Part shown: positions 1 to 7,637 of the stretch, piece by piece | How positions within the stretch are numbered: the first letter of the stretch is position 1 | Layout of the letters: the number at the start of each line of letters is the position of its first letter | Assembly (NCBI GenBank): GCA_938028175.1 | Contig: CALJAE010000153.1 | Location: 1 to 13,893 of the forward strand | From: an uncultured Acidimicrobiales bacterium | Lineage (GTDB): Bacteria; Actinomycetota; Acidimicrobiia; Acidimicrobiales; SZUA-35 | Direction: 5' to 3' | DNA length: 13,893 nt | The notes under the pieces: generated by a model | The model's input: only the letters and a program-made list of their open reading frames with translations | What the model was told of the DNA's origin: nothing | Databases searched by the model: none | Position numbers and translations under genes: made by a program

Positions 1-397
1 CCTTGTTTAGATTGGCTATCTTCTGAAGGTCCAAGCCATGATTGGCAATAAGCTCTTTGTTTCCAGTAACTACAGGCTTGCCTGCACCGAGAGCCATAAG
101 AATAAGTTCTCTAGCTGGCTCGATTCCACCAATCAGCTCCACAACTAAATCGACATTCGGATCAGTGACTACTTCTTCTGCACTGTTACTGACGGCAAAG
201 GAACCATCGAAGGTGTATTTATCTGGGTTACGCACGGCAACTTTCACCAGCTCGAATTCAATTCCAGAGGCTTCAACGAGAGCTTTACGACGCTCCAATA
301 TGAGATTTGCAAGAGAAGAACCCACCGTGCCATAGCCAAGCAAACCTATGCGTACTTTAGGGTTCTGAGAATTAGAAGGCGCTGTCTCGCTCGTCAC
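1..397 (-). CDS. hom: Homoserine dehydrogenase, N-terminal part (cut by window edge)
   Basis: Reduces aspartate semialdehyde to homoserine with NAD(P)H, the branch point towards threonine and methionine. About 132 N-terminal residues are visible. Near residues 18-26 is the Rossmann nucleotide-binding motif GLLGYGTVG, followed by a segment with ELIGG and by VVTGNKELIANHG, which matches the family's VVTANKALIAEHG block. The gene runs off the left edge, so the catalytic and any ACT domain are not seen. It lies 62 bases downstream of lysA on the same strand, the usual actinobacterial lysA-hom order, with thrC expected next. The chosen start is GTG at 397; GTG at 415 is also possible. No Shine-Dalgarno is seen. 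A TATTCT box at 406-411 lies 8 bases before GTG 397, so a promoter of its own is conceivable. Identity is secure; the start is not. Confidence 0.93.
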   Translation of the reverse strand, partial: MTSETAPSNSQNPKVRIGLLGYGTVGSSLANLILERRKALVEASGIEFELVKVAVRNPDKYTFDGSFAVSNSAEEVVTDPNVDLVVELIGGIEPARELILMALGAGKPVVTGNKELIANHGLDLQKIANLNK

Positions 398-459
398 AAT
401 AGTCGAGAATAGCACACCGGCGAACTGGCTAGATTCTCTCGAAAGAGACCGATAAGAGC

Positions 460-1731
460 CTAGAAAATATCAGTTGCTAGTAGATCTTCAATTGTTTCTC
501 TGCGTCGCACTAACTTTGCTTCGCCCTTTGAGACGAACACAACCGCAGGTCTCGGCACTCCGTTATAGTTGGACGCCATACCATAACCATAAGCTCCAGT
601 CACAGGAGTGACTAATAGGTCACCGACAGAGATCGACTTTGGGAGTTGAGCGTCGACAACGATAATGTCACCGCTCTCACAGTGTTTGCCCACCACGTTG
701 GCTGTTAGTTCTCGAGGGTCAGACATACTGTTTGGACAAAATGCTTCGTAGCCTGAGTCGTACATTATCGGCCGAGGGTTGTCACTCATCCCGCCGTCTA
801 CAGCAACAAAGTTTCTTACCCCGGGAACCTTCTTTATCGTCCCGACTGTATATGCGGTAATTCCAGCTGCGGCAACTATTGATCTGCCAGGCTCAATACC
901 GATTGCCGCCTTTATACCAAGCTTCTTAGCTTCATCTCTAACCGTCGTTGCCCATTCAGTTATAGAAGGAGCACGTTCGCCATCTATATATGGCACCCCA
1001 ATGCCTCCACCAATTATAATCTCATCGAAATCATATGGCTCTGCGATTTCAGCTAGCACCCGAAGCGCTTTAACAAATGATTCAACTACAAACACCTGTG
1101 AACCAATATGGGCATGAATTCCAAGCAAATTAACGGCCGGCGATGCATCAGCTTTGTCAATACATACCTTGGCGTCACCCGTTGATACAGTGAGTCCGAA
1201 CTTAGAGTCGTCTTGACCTGTTGCAACGTAGTCGTGGGTTTCAGCCTTAATGCCAGGAGTTACTCTGATTAAGACATTTGGAACAGTTGACAAGTTTTGT
1301 GAGTGCAAATATTCAAGGCGCTCTAACTCGTCGAAGGAATCAATTACTATTTTGCCCACTCCAACGTTGACCGAACGTTCAAGCTCTTGAAGGGACTTGT
1401 TGTTGCCATGAAAAGTTATTGTGGCAGGATCGACTCCAGCAGCCAGAGCGATCTCGAGTTCGCCGCCAGTAGCGACATCTATACCCATCCCACAATCGGT
1501 TACGAGCTTGGCCATATAACGACATGAAAAAGCCTTAGAAGCATAAGTTGCATGAGAACCAAAGACAGAGACAGCTTCTTCGCAGCGCGCACGAACATGG
1601 TCTTCGTCGTAAATAAACAGCGGGCTGCCATATTCCGCAACCAAGTCGGACACGCTAATTCCACCTACAACCAACTGGTCATTTTGGACAACTGCATTGT
1701 CGCTTAATAAATATTGAGAAATTGGTGCCAC
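460..1731 (-). CDS. lysA: Diaminopimelate decarboxylase
   Basis: PLP enzyme that decarboxylates meso-diaminopimelate to lysine, the last step of lysine synthesis, in the cytosol. The 423 residues are the normal length. Visible family motifs are the PLP lysine in YASKAF (Lys66), HAHIGSQ at 206-212, the phosphate-binding GGGIG at 241-245, EPGRS at 280-284, the active-site CESGD at 351-355 and GAYGYGMASNYNG at 379-391. The N-terminal fold type III barrel and C-terminal beta domain both appear intact. The start codon is GTG; an overlapping ATG two bases upstream is out of frame. There is no convincing Shine-Dalgarno, but TACTAT lies six bases before GTG, suggesting a leaderless message. It is followed by hom. 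In many actinobacteria argS precedes lysA; here a glycosyltransferase does, ending 41 bases upstream on the same strand. Confidence 0.97.
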   Translation of the reverse strand: MAPISQYLLSDNAVVQNDQLVVGGISVSDLVAEYGSPLFIYDEDHVRARCEEAVSVFGSHATYASKAFSCRYMAKLVTDCGMGIDVATGGELEIALAAGVDPATITFHGNNKSLQELERSVNVGVGKIVIDSFDELERLEYLHSQNLSTVPNVLIRVTPGIKAETHDYVATGQDDSKFGLTVSTGDAKVCIDKADASPAVNLLGIHAHIGSQVFVVESFVKALRVLAEIAEPYDFDEIIIGGGIGVPYIDGERAPSITEWATTVRDEAKKLGIKAAIGIEPGRSIVAAAGITAYTVGTIKKVPGVRNFVAVDGGMSDNPRPIMYDSGYEAFCPNSMSDPRELTANVVGKHCESGDIIVVDAQLPKSISVGDLLVTPVTGAYGYGMASNYNGVPRPAVVFVSKGEAKLVRRRETIEDLLATDIF

Positions 1732-1737
1732 ATACCT

Positions 1738-1762
1738 ATAGTACCTGACACCTTAGAGTTTC
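1738..1762 (-). promoter_or_regulatory. Predicted leaderless promoter of lysA
   Basis: Read on the minus strand, TACTAT (1743-1738) fits the actinobacterial -10 pattern TANNNT. Six bases separate it from the lysA GTG, which puts the transcription start on the start codon. A GTGAGA (4 of 6 to TTGACA) sits 18 bases further upstream. The element lies in the 41-base gap after the glycosyltransferase gene. Prediction from sequence only. Confidence 0.5.
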
Positions 1763-1772
1763 TCACAGCGGC

Positions 1773-2861
1773 TTAAAGCTTGATTGATTTGTTAGTTGCA
1801 AGATCGATCTTGTCGGTCTCAACAACAGAGCCATTGGCCTCTGCAATAGCTTGTTCATAGAAGTCAACATGGTCTTGAACCATGCGCTTCATAGAGAATC
1901 TTGTCTCAACTTCGAACTTACAAGCTCTTCTGTTGATCTGATCGATCTTGCCAACAGCTTCAGCCATTTCATCTTCGGAATTAACTACAAAGCCAGTAAG
2001 ACCGTCAGTCACGATTTCTGGTGCAGCGCCTTGAGGGAATACGATAACTGGTGTTCCACAAGCCATCGATTCGATCATCACCATACCGAATGGCTCGTGC
2101 CAACGAATAGGGTTTAGAAGCGCCTTTGCCCCGGATAGAAGCTCGAGCTTGTCTTTAGGTCCAAGTTCGCCCAAGTATTCAATTTCAGATGTTAGGTAAG
2201 GCTTAATATGAGTTTCGAAGTATTCGATCTCTCTTGGTTCACGCATTTTGGCTGCGATCTTTAGGGGCATCCCAGTCTTGCGAGCAACCTCGACTGCAGT
2301 ATGCACACCCTTTTGAGTGACCATTCTGCCTAAGAAAGCCAGGTACCCGCCTTCGCCGGCACCATCAGGGAAGCGACTTGTGTCAACGCCGTGATGAATC
2401 ACTTTGTCAACAACTGTTTCTTCTGAAGCTAATGAAGCGTGATGATTTGAAATAGAAATGATCTTTCCAGGACCCTTTGTGACAGCTTCCCAAATAAGGT
2501 GAGTGTCAGCAGAGTACGGAAAGTGATTTGTCGTAACGATTGGTTTATCAGTTACCGACGGACCATAAACTGGGCCGAGCAGAGTGTGATCGTGAATGAT
2601 ATCGACGTCTTTACTTAGTTCGGTGTAGCCGGCGATTAAGTGCTTAATCTCGATACAAGAGTTAGCGATTCGCTCGCCCTCAGCTTCGTCTAGTAAGAAC
2701 TTGGTTGGCACAGGACAGGTGCTATCACCAGTCGCAAACAGTTCAACCTCGTGGCCTGCAACTGCAAGACCTCGAGCCAAAGTATCAATTACGAGCTCAG
2801 TGCCGCCATAAGCAAGTGGTGGAACCGGAACCCATGGTGGAGCGATAATGCCAATCTTCAT
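1773..2861 (-). CDS. GT4-family glycosyltransferase (GT-B fold)
   Basis: Retaining glycosyltransferase of family GT4, expected to move a sugar from a nucleotide sugar onto a surface-glycan or lipid acceptor at the inner face of the membrane. The 362 residues start MKIGIIAPPW and keep the donor-side glycine loop AYGGTE (17-22), IHDHT (89-93), FLGRM (176-180), and the GT4 signature WHEPFGMVMIESMACGTPVI (254-273) with the E-x7-E pair Glu256/Glu264. The start is ATG 2861 because AGGGGG at 2867-2872 lies five bases upstream; a longer frame back to 2927 adds 22 residues with no homology-like content. The donor and acceptor cannot be read from the sequence. It is the last of four glycosyltransferase genes on this strand and is separated from the GT2 gene by 139 bases, so it may have its own promoter. 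Confidence 0.9.
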   Translation of the reverse strand: MKIGIIAPPWVPVPPLAYGGTELVIDTLARGLAVAGHEVELFATGDSTCPVPTKFLLDEAEGERIANSCIEIKHLIAGYTELSKDVDIIHDHTLLGPVYGPSVTDKPIVTTNHFPYSADTHLIWEAVTKGPGKIISISNHHASLASEETVVDKVIHHGVDTSRFPDGAGEGGYLAFLGRMVTQKGVHTAVEVARKTGMPLKIAAKMREPREIEYFETHIKPYLTSEIEYLGELGPKDKLELLSGAKALLNPIRWHEPFGMVMIESMACGTPVIVFPQGAAPEIVTDGLTGFVVNSEDEMAEAVGKIDQINRRACKFEVETRFSMKRMVQDHVDFYEQAIAEANGSVVETDKIDLATNKSIKL

Positions 2862-2866
2862 GAGAA

Positions 2867-2872
2867 CCCCCT
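2867..2872 (-). promoter_or_regulatory. Shine-Dalgarno of the GT4 gene
   Basis: AGGGGG read on the minus strand, five bases before ATG 2861. It decides the start against the upstream in-frame alternative at 2927. Confidence 0.7.
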
Positions 2873-2924
2873 TAGCCTTTTTACAGCTAGTAGACGATGT
2901 GTTTTTCTCACAACCCGCCATCGG

Positions 2925-2952
2925 CATCTGGAAACAGATGTTTAGGCCTAAA
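2925..2952. repeat. Two abutting perfect inverted repeats between GT2 and GT4 genes
   Basis: CATCTG-GAAA-CAGATG (2925-2940) is a perfect six-base stem with a four-base loop. It is followed at once by the 12-base palindrome TTTAGGCCTAAA (2941-2952). They sit in the 139-base gap between the GT2 stop and the GT4 start. Neither has a downstream T tract on the minus strand, so a classical terminator is unlikely; an operator or mRNA-processing structure would fit equally well. Confidence 0.5.
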
Positions 2953-3000
2953 GACCTAGAAGTTCAAATAACATAGAACCAGTTAGCTAAAACAGCGAGG

Positions 3001-3924
3001 CTAAATGCCTTTACCGATTTTATGAGCCTGCTTAAGAGCGAACTCCGCTGGTAAACCAAGGGCAACAACTAGCGCTAACAGGTTCCTCTTCTCTAGAGGA
3101 TTCAACTTAGCTACTTCTACTACTGCGCCCAAAGCTTCTTTTCGATCCCCCATGGCAGCTCTAGCTACAGCCTGTTGCCCTCGAATTCTTGCCAGACCTC
3201 GTGGATCATTCTTAAACTCAGGATGCTTAGTAACCAGATATTCGAGTGCATCATCGATCATCTTCCACTTTTCAAAGAAGAACGAAGCTCCATGCCAGTA
3301 GATTCGCACGAGCGGCTTAGTAGCTACGGCCAGTGGTGTCTGCTTCACAGTGCGAAGCATGAAGTCATAGTCCTCGGCGTAACCACCTGGGATTTCTTCA
3401 TCAACATAGCCGACTTCATTTAGCAGGAAGCTGCGATTAACTAGCCAAGAAGATGGATGCACTTCGGTCATGCGGTCTCGAATGAAGTCCTCAAATTTGA
3501 CTCCATCTGGATCCGGAATTCGCTCGGTGTCCTCATCTTCATAGTTTATGAAAATACCCGTACAGGCTGCCTTGGCGTTGGGAGTTTTCGCTATGGCTTC
3601 AAACTGACTACTAAGTTTGGCTGGTAGCCATTCGTCGTCATCATCACAGTAAGCAACCCAGTCACCAGTAGCGAAGTCAACTCCACTGTTGCGTCCACCA
3701 GCTAGTCCCTGGGAACGTACGTTAGTTGTTACCTTAAGGCTTCTACTGTCTTCTTCTTTGACTAGTGACTCGTCTGGATCGCACTGGTCGAACACCACTA
3801 CAATTTCTATCTCACCTTTGTAGTCCTGATTCCAGATAGCGTCTATCGCTCGTCTCAGAAGCTCTGGTCTATTTCGAGTAGCAATTATTGCCGACACCTT
3901 TTCGTAGTTCTCGATCCCGCTCAT
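3001..3924 (-). CDS. GT2-family glycosyltransferase (GT-A fold) with helical C-terminal tail
   Basis: Inverting GT-A glycosyltransferase of family 2. The 307 residues contain the nucleotide-binding start VSAIIATRNRPELL (10-23), the GLAGGRNSGVDFATGDWVAYCDDDDEW block (73-99) with the metal-binding DxD within CDDDDEW, and AEDYDFMLR (183-191), which carries the usual catalytic-base position. Residues about 225-307 form an extra helical tail including GQQAVARAAMGDRKEALGAV, which resembles a tetratricopeptide helix pair. No transmembrane segment is seen. The gene begins directly after the stop of the Alg13-like gene (TAA then ATG, no gap), with a strong AGGAG at 3933-3937 inside that gene's end, so the two are cotranscribed. 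The sugar and acceptor are unknown. Confidence 0.9.
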   Translation of the reverse strand: MSGIENYEKVSAIIATRNRPELLRRAIDAIWNQDYKGEIEIVVVFDQCDPDESLVKEEDSRSLKVTTNVRSQGLAGGRNSGVDFATGDWVAYCDDDDEWLPAKLSSQFEAIAKTPNAKAACTGIFINYEDEDTERIPDPDGVKFEDFIRDRMTEVHPSSWLVNRSFLLNEVGYVDEEIPGGYAEDYDFMLRTVKQTPLAVATKPLVRIYWHGASFFFEKWKMIDDALEYLVTKHPEFKNDPRGLARIRGQQAVARAAMGDRKEALGAVVEVAKLNPLEKRNLLALVVALGLPAEFALKQAHKIGKGI

Positions 3925-4551
3925 TTATCTTTCTCCTAAATTGAGTTCTAAACTTTCTTCACCCACGACTTCATCAGCCATGGATTCTTCAGACAAGATC
4001 TCGCCTGTTTCTCCGTCGACTTCGGCATAAACGGGAGTAGCTGTTTCCAACAAGTGATCTAATACGTTGGCAAACTCGACGACTCCTTCGATAGCTCCAT
4101 CGGTAGCGTCGATTTCCATACTCTTAGGGTTAGCCAATGCACGATCTAATGCTTCATGCAGCTGCTCCATCGAGTCGACTACAAGGGCGACGTTGTTGCG
4201 ATCAAGATGTTGAGCGAACTCCATCTGATGGTGATCAACGTGTTCTCCAAATTCAGGATTACGCGGCAGAACAATAGGTAGCTTCTTACAATATCTAGCG
4301 TCCATCACAGTCGATGGGCCACCATGGCTAACGACTACAGTCGCCGAACCAAAAAGACTAAGTAGTTCTTTATACGGGATGAGCTCTCGAGATTCCCATG
4401 ATTCAGAAGCTTTCGATGTTCCACGCTGAATCATTACCTGAACGTCACTCTTTGGACTCCAAGCATCCATCCATTCAATCATGCGATGAAATTCATGATG
4501 ATCAGTTCCGACAGACACAATTACTAAAGGAGTTTTAGGCAAGGTTGACAT
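3925..4551 (-). CDS. Alg13/PssE-like glycosyltransferase catalytic subunit
   Basis: Resembles the C-terminal half of family GT28, as in Alg13, PssE and EpsF. Such proteins bind the UDP-sugar and work only with an Alg14/PssD-like partner at the membrane. Key features of the 208 residues are VSVGTDHHEF (12-21), the donor-binding SHGGPSTVMDA (75-85) and GEHVDHHQ (102-109), equivalent to the family's E-N-V-D-H-Q block. Residues about 172-208 form an unusually acidic tail rich in Glu that is not part of the fold. The start ATG overlaps the stop of the partner gene in TAATG, which implies translational coupling, and AGGAG lies ten bases upstream at 4562-4566. It is followed without a gap by the GT2 gene. 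The likely role is addition of the second sugar to a lipid-linked glycan, by analogy with the family. Confidence 0.85.
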   Translation of the reverse strand: MSTLPKTPLVIVSVGTDHHEFHRMIEWMDAWSPKSDVQVMIQRGTSKASESWESRELIPYKELLSLFGSATVVVSHGGPSTVMDARYCKKLPIVLPRNPEFGEHVDHHQMEFAQHLDRNNVALVVDSMEQLHEALDRALANPKSMEIDATDGAIEGVVEFANVLDHLLETATPVYAEVDGETGEILSEESMADEVVGEESLELNLGER

Positions 4552-5027
4552 TAGTAAAGTGCTCCTACTAGTTTTGACCCTTCGTAAATCTCTGCTTGCT
4601 CAGGCCATTGGACTAAGAACTCTGTTGTAAAAGGCTTACACAACTTGCCGGTCAACGTGGCTGAGTTGATTCGGTCATACACCTCTACATAAACCGTTGG
4701 AATCCTCAAGGCTCGAGCAACTACAAAGAATGGGAACGCAACACCCGCTCCATTCGAAATGACTACATCTGGCTTTAACCGACGAAGTACCTTAAAAGCC
4801 AAGCCAGCATTTCTAAACATATTGGGAATGTTTCGAGTCGTTGGGTAATGCGCAAATGTCACAGGCTCGTCAGACAACTTTGAGTGCGCATCCGCTAAAT
4901 CAAAGGTTACCCAGTGTCTTTGATGATGCTTCCACCATGGCTCTAGCTGCAATAACTGCGACAAGTGTCCTCCAGCTGAAGACACGAATAGAACGGTCTT
5001 GTCGTTTGTGGTCAAATTATCCGCCAT
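4551..5027 (-). CDS. Alg14/PssD-like glycosyltransferase membrane-recruiting subunit
   Basis: Counterpart of Alg14, PssD and EpsE, which bind the lipid acceptor and recruit the Alg13-like subunit. The 158 residues show the amino-terminal loop VSSAGGHLSQLLQL (15-28), YPTTRN (61-66), PDVVISNGAGVAFPF (86-100) and VYVEVYDRINSATLTGKL (112-129), all typical of the family. There is no amino-terminal membrane anchor such as yeast Alg14 has; the hydrophobic stretch near 93-106 could lie against the membrane. The start is taken as ATG 5027; an in-frame TTG at 5039 would add four residues, and neither has a well-placed Shine-Dalgarno. It is the first gene of the glycosyltransferase operon and is divergent from the exporter gene. 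The call is firm for the family; the sugar and acceptor are unknown. Confidence 0.85.
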   Translation of the reverse strand: MADNLTTNDKTVLFVSSAGGHLSQLLQLEPWWKHHQRHWVTFDLADAHSKLSDEPVTFAHYPTTRNIPNMFRNAGLAFKVLRRLKPDVVISNGAGVAFPFFVVARALRIPTVYVEVYDRINSATLTGKLCKPFTTEFLVQWPEQAEIYEGSKLVGALY

Positions 5028-5187
5028 TAGAACTATCAATTCCCGATGAGTTATGAAGCTAGTTACGGCAAATACGAGGGGCTCCTTTAAACAAATCTTC
5101 GCCTATTTAGCTAACTACAACAGCCAAAAAGCCGACTAGTGGTACTAAGTGCCTATGTGGGTACTCGCAGAAACCAGTGGATTGCAG

Positions 5188-6699
5188 ATGACCACCAAAC
5201 AACTAAAACATCAAAGCGCTGGTGCTGCCACAGGGTTATCTATGCTTGGGGCGATCGCTACCATGATCGCTAACTTTGGTATTGCGGCGATTGCTGCGCG
5301 CGAAAGCCTTGCATTCGCCGGTGTGTTCTTCTCTGTCACTGCTCTTGTCTCTATTGTCGGAAACGGTTCTAGTCTCGGCGCACAAACCGGCTTTGTGTTC
5401 TTTGCTCCAAAAGGTATGGACGAGGATGGCAACGCAACCAACATGCGCCCGATCCTCGACGCTGCAATCAGGCCTGTTATAGTTCTCTCGCTGCTACTCG
5501 GACTAGTAACTTTCTTTCTCGCTCCGCAGATAGCTAGTCTAATTGGCGAAGAGAACTCTGCTGCGAGAGAAACGATGCTTCGTACTGCAGCACCCGCCAT
5601 ACCTGCATGGTCGCTGCTGCTAGTCATGTTAGGAGTTACACGCTCTCTAGGATCTGTTGTCCCACACGTTCTAATCAACCAAGTATTCAGACCTCTAGCC
5701 CAGCTACTTTCGCTACTAGCAGTATTTCTACTAACAGACGACCTACTGACACAAGGAGCGCTAGTTGGTCTAACTTGGAGTCTCCCTCTAATTATCAGTT
5801 TGGCCATAGCGACCGGCGCAGCCATCAAAATGGGTGTCCTCACAAGCAACGGTGAAGAAGCAATAACTCGAAAGAAATTCTGGGACTATACCCGACCAAG
5901 AGCAGCCTCTGTTGCACTGCAAGGGCTCCTAGAACGGGTAGATCAGATTCTTATAGCTGCCATTGCAGGAGACGTCTTAGCCGGTATTTATGGATCAGTT
6001 ACTCGTTTCATCACTGCCGGCAACTACATGATCTTCAGTATTACTCAAGCGACCTCTCCAGCGCTTCGTCGTGCAATTGCTAACAAGGACATGGTCAAGG
6101 CACAAAAGTTAATCCGACAAATTGGTTCTTGGATGATCCTCGCCACTATCCCCTACTTCGTACTCTTAGCTTTCAAAGCCGAAGGCGTCGCAAGCTTGCT
6201 GGACTCTGAAGTAGCTATGGGAGCGGGCGCCTTGACCTTGCTAGCCATTGGAATGACGATCAGTCCGCTCGCCGGTCCAGTTGACATTACTCTTCTAATG
6301 CTAGGGCGATCGAAACGATCGTTACTAACAACTGCTATTGCTGTCGTCATAGATATTGTTCTCACTTTTGCGTTAGTCCCATCGTTTGAGTTGATTGGCG
6401 CTGCAATCGCATGGATCGCTGCTGTGACTGTCCAGAATGTCCTTAACTCCTACTTTGTGTATTCAAAGAGCGGTCTTAAATCTTTTGGGAAAGCGCCTCT
6501 ACTAGCCGCACTTATTGGAGCATTCAGCTATGGCCTGCCAAGTCTGATTACAAAACAAAGCATTACTGAGATTCTCGCAGCAGGTTCGATTGGAACCGTC
6601 TTGTTCCTAGCGATAACTTGGCTATTCGCAGACAAGATCGAACTAGGCTCATTCAGATCGCTAGCCAAAGGAAAATCTGAGCGGGTCAAAGTCTCGTAG
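5188..6699 (+). CDS. Wzx/MATE-like polysaccharide flippase, polytopic membrane protein
   Basis: Protein of about 503 residues made mostly of hydrophobic helices, roughly 12 to 14, with short polar loops. This is the layout of the MOP superfamily (Wzx flippases, MurJ, MATE). Supporting details are the amino-terminal helix followed by ARESLAFAGVFF, like the ARxLGxxxFG turn of Wzx proteins, and the mid-protein YTRPRAASVALQGLLERVDQILIAAIAG, where the second bundle begins. Its job would be to flip a lipid-linked glycan made by the four glycosyltransferases encoded divergently. The start is uncertain: ATG 5188 gives the usual MTTKQLK beginning, while GTG 5149 and ATG 5155 extend it by 13 or 11 residues; none has a clear Shine-Dalgarno. 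Its stop touches that of the convergent oxygenase gene. The substrate cannot be read from the sequence. Confidence 0.82.
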   Translation: MTTKQLKHQSAGAATGLSMLGAIATMIANFGIAAIAARESLAFAGVFFSVTALVSIVGNGSSLGAQTGFVFFAPKGMDEDGNATNMRPILDAAIRPVIVLSLLLGLVTFFLAPQIASLIGEENSAARETMLRTAAPAIPAWSLLLVMLGVTRSLGSVVPHVLINQVFRPLAQLLSLLAVFLLTDDLLTQGALVGLTWSLPLIISLAIATGAAIKMGVLTSNGEEAITRKKFWDYTRPRAASVALQGLLERVDQILIAAIAGDVLAGIYGSVTRFITAGNYMIFSITQATSPALRRAIANKDMVKAQKLIRQIGSWMILATIPYFVLLAFKAEGVASLLDSEVAMGAGALTLLAIGMTISPLAGPVDITLLMLGRSKRSLLTTAIAVVIDIVLTFALVPSFELIGAAIAWIAAVTVQNVLNSYFVYSKSGLKSFGKAPLLAALIGAFSYGLPSLITKQSITEILAAGSIGTVLFLAITWLFADKIELGSFRSLAKGKSERVKVS

Positions 6700-7578
6700 T
6701 TACTCGGCTCGCCGCTCGTGCGGTGGGACGGCAAACCAACGCAATAATGATGTTAACTGTCTTGCAGCAGGCTGTATTGCCAAAGGAGCTGCCAGCGGAG
6801 GCACCGGAATCTTCAGCATTTCGCGAGACCACCGAGGCAACAGACTGACTGCGGCAGTAGTCATCAACAGATAAGCAGGAATTGTCGGTTTTGGAATCAC
6901 ACCGGGGTTAACCAAGAACTTTACCGCCACACTCGCCTGGTCTGTGTATTCACACTCCGCTCGATAAGTTTCCAAGTTGTGCTCAACTTCGGCGAATGTA
7001 CTCGGCGCTGATTTATAACCAAGCCCAATCGATGCCTTGGCTGCTTGAGCTGTATAGTCGTCTGCTCTGATTTCTGGATCAACATCACCAAACTTTTCAT
7101 AGGACTTCCAAAAACAATAAACCTCAGTATTGTGAACCCAACCAAGTAGATGAGGATCATCGGCTTTGTAGGCATCTCCAGCCGGCGTCTTACCTTTAAC
7201 AAAGCTATGAATCTTCTTGACCGTCTCTACTGCTGTGTCAGCTGTTTCTGTTGTGCCAAAGGTTGTTGCACCAATGAACCTTCCAGTCCTTTGTAAACGG
7301 CCTAGAGGGTCTTGCTCATATGCAGAATGGTCTGCGACTCCAGACATGACTCTTGGATGCAGCGTCTGAATAAACAAAGATGCCAACCCTCCAATAATCA
7401 GTGCCGGATCCGCATTAACTCTCCAAATAGCGTCTGTTTCGCTAAACCAGCCTGGATTTTCGGGGCTCGCAATCTCACCTGTGGATAACTCAGAGTCTCC
7501 AGCAAGGTAATTTCGTATTGAGTTACCCCCAGATTCTCGAACCCTGTTAAGTAATTGCTGGTAGGTGTCGAAAGTCAT
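6700..7578 (-). CDS. DUF2236 / MpaB-like oxygenase family protein
   Basis: Belongs to the DUF2236 family, related to heme-dependent latex-clearing protein and fungal MpaB. Family hallmarks in the 292 residues are LHPRVMSGVADHSAYEQDPLGRLQRTGRF (73-101), matching the family's HPxxxxGVxxHSxxxxDPxxRLxRT block, and YKADDPHLLGWVHNTEV (137-153), with a histidine (His149) in the expected heme-ligand region. The carboxyl end has hydrophobic segments near 232-247 and 258-270 that may rest on the membrane. The start ATG 7578 has GGAG seven bases upstream (7586-7589); a TTG at 7605 would overlap the divergent gene's leader. The substrate is unknown. Family assignment is strong, while oxygenase activity is inferred from distant relatives. 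Confidence 0.85.
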   Translation of the reverse strand: MTFDTYQQLLNRVRESGGNSIRNYLAGDSELSTGEIASPENPGWFSETDAIWRVNADPALIIGGLASLFIQTLHPRVMSGVADHSAYEQDPLGRLQRTGRFIGATTFGTTETADTAVETVKKIHSFVKGKTPAGDAYKADDPHLLGWVHNTEVYCFWKSYEKFGDVDPEIRADDYTAQAAKASIGLGYKSAPSTFAEVEHNLETYRAECEYTDQASVAVKFLVNPGVIPKPTIPAYLLMTTAAVSLLPRWSREMLKIPVPPLAAPLAIQPAARQLTSLLRWFAVPPHERRAE

Positions 7579-7628
7579 ATATGCACTCCGTGGCAGGTCT
7601 ACCAAAATCTAGTCCTAGAAGTGCGTTT

Positions 7629-7636
7629 AGGAGGGG
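7629..7636 (+). promoter_or_regulatory. Shine-Dalgarno of the M23 peptidase gene
   Basis: AGGAGGGG ends one base before ATG 7638. The spacing is short but the match to anti-Shine-Dalgarno is near perfect, and the protein from this ATG begins with a signal peptide. It argues against the upstream in-frame ATG at 7581, which lies two bases from the divergent start codon. Confidence 0.6.
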
Positions 7637-7637
7637 A

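Noticed and set aside
779..1117. Plus-strand frame of 112 codons inside lysA
   Set aside because: Antisense to a well-conserved enzyme, with no recognisable domain or ribosome site.
2862..2927. 22-residue extension of the GT4 enzyme
   Set aside because: The GT4 fold begins at MKIGIIAPP, and the Shine-Dalgarno lies inside the extension.
5082..5095. Minus-strand AAAGGAG resembling a Shine-Dalgarno in the exporter/Alg14 gap
   Set aside because: The only following frame (TTG CCG TAA) is three codons, so no small gene is supported.
5211..5849. Long antisense reading frame of 212 codons inside the exporter gene
   Set aside because: It is in the opposite strand of a clear polytopic membrane protein, is low in complexity (Ser, Ala, Arg, Thr) with no domain motif, and no start signal is seen. 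A shadow of codon bias.
7581..7637. 19-residue extension of the M23 peptidase
   Set aside because: It would place the start two bases from the divergent gene's start and would bury the signal peptide; ATG 7638 has a near-perfect Shine-Dalgarno.
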